Positions 63,430 to 64,000 of a DNA stretch of 64,000 bases are shown here, piece after piece. Source of the stretch: Plectrocnemia conspersa (Eukaryota; Arthropoda; Insecta; Trichoptera; Polycentropodidae); assembly GCA_009617715.1 (NCBI GenBank), contig VTFK01000159.1:1178001-1242000 (forward strand), read 5' to 3'. A program made the translations under genes and the position numbers. Positions within the stretch are counted from its first letter, which is position 1. Every line of letters begins with the position of its first letter. The notes beneath the pieces are model-generated. The model saw nothing but the letters and a program-made list of their open reading frames with translations, did no database searches and had not been told where the DNA came from.

Positions 63430-64000
63430 AGAAACTGGTAGTGACGATTAAAAATAATGGTTTAAAACGCAATATATTAAAAAATGTTTTGAAAGAAGAT
63501 CCAGATATGTCATATATACAGATTTTGAGAAGGCATTTGACAAGGCTTGTCATGGTTTATTAATAAAAAAAATTTGGACCTCAAATATTTTCGAGTTATT
63601 TGAGCGATCGTAGACAGTTTGTAACGTATTTCATCCATTGGCAGTTACAAATTCAACTTTTCTTCTTTTCATTCGACCTGTTTCGGACTCCTATCTACAG
63701 AGTGATTCAGATTCTCTATGGGAACGAGCTTCGTCAACCGTTTGCCCTTTAGTGACGAAAGGAAAACAACCATACTGTGTCATTTTCTCGATCACGTTTG
63801 CCATCAGTTTATTCCTACGATCTCGGTGGGAACATTTTGGTTTTAGAAAATTATACTAAAGATCTCTCTACACGTAAACGACGTTTGTGATAAATCTTTC
63901 AAGATGCTCAGATTTTTTATTGAAGAACGCATCTCACTTTGACGATCCGTCAGTTATTCGTTTCCGCTATGAAATTTTAGTTTGCAGCATTCTTAAATCG
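63430..64000 (+). mobile_element. Jockey-like LINE fragment with RT motif A, running off the window edge
   Basis: The plus strand carries reverse transcriptase motif A, VIYTDFEKAFDKACHGLL (about 63509-63562), including the catalytic Asp in DFEKAFDK. The frame is then disrupted. Downstream pieces give SLWERASSTVCPL, then a segment near-identical to the 16.4-kb copy (about 63773-63830). The block KNASHFDDPSVIRFRYEILV matches the 21.0-kb copy, and the sequence ends at the window edge. Motif B and YADD are missing, so it is internally deleted, frameshifted and non-functional. Confidence 0.85.

Noticed and set aside
1..64000. CRISPR arrays, prokaryotic operons, riboswitches, replication origins
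   Set aside because: No regularly spaced repeats with unique spacers, no ribosome-binding-site/ORF organisation, and composition and retroelements indicate a eukaryote.
1..64000. Endogenous viral sequences other than LTR-like modules
   Set aside because: No capsid, polymerase or envelope-like frames recognised. The RT motifs belong to non-LTR elements.
1..64000. Well-known insect microRNA precursors (let-7, iab-4, mir-10, bantam, mir-1, mir-9)
   Set aside because: Mature-sequence seeds and bodies were looked for by eye and not found.

Overview
This window looks like non-coding (intergenic or intronic) DNA from an arthropod, most likely an insect. It is strongly A+T-rich by eye. Stop codons are dense in all six frames and the longest open frames are only about 100-130 codons. 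CpG is not depleted in the G+C-richer patches. The repeats are typical insect families: Jockey-like LINEs with AAATA tails, piggyBac, hAT and Tc1/mariner. I see no complete host protein-coding gene, no convincing tRNA or rRNA and no prokaryotic signals. The short open frames are mostly chance or transposon debris.

Layout. An A+T-rich desert is punctuated every few kb by G+C- and CpG-richer islands of 150-600 bp (about 4.3, 9.2, 10.4, 15, 18.6, 26.5, 28, 34.8, 37.5, 43.2, 46.1, 48.9, 51.6, 55, 57.6 and 59.8 kb). None reads as an obvious gene. They are candidate conserved non-coding or cis-regulatory elements. Seven degraded, mostly 5'-truncated LINE fragments sit at 6.0-6.75 (-), 16.4-16.9 (+), 21.0-22.6 (+), 27.1-27.6 (+), 52.95-53.5 (-), 58.4-59.0 (+) and 63.4-64.0 kb (+, running off the edge). 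Several end in a stem-loop followed by an AAATA-type tail.

DNA transposons are the best-resolved content. (i) A 1,076-bp hAT element (21415-22490) with an exact 8-bp target duplication lies inside a LINE 3' UTR. (ii) A 664-bp hAT element (35760-36423) with a 19-bp perfect TIR and an exact 8-bp duplication lies inside an older hAT transposase relic. (iii) A 1,632-bp piggyBac element (38765-40396) is flanked by TTAA and has lost its catalytic middle. A 105-bp piggyBac miniature (19560-19664) has both ends of the same family. (iv) That miniature is nested in an 854-bp TIR element (19348-20201) flanked by TA, with 43 of 44 terminal bases matching. (v) A Tc1-like ghost lies at 25.3-26.0 kb. (vi) An unclassified element at 32.9-33.4 kb has termini built from about 15-bp tandem units. 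Two promoter-to-poly(A) modules at 30.07-31.25 kb look like LTRs.

Possible host signals are weak. They are a combined acceptor/donor at 46576/46577 followed by a GTAAGT donor 135 nt downstream (a recursive-splice-like arrangement), and an open 115-nt interval at 43304-43418 bounded by AG and GTAAGT. Both are on the + strand. No operon-like or pathway relationship between genes can be claimed.
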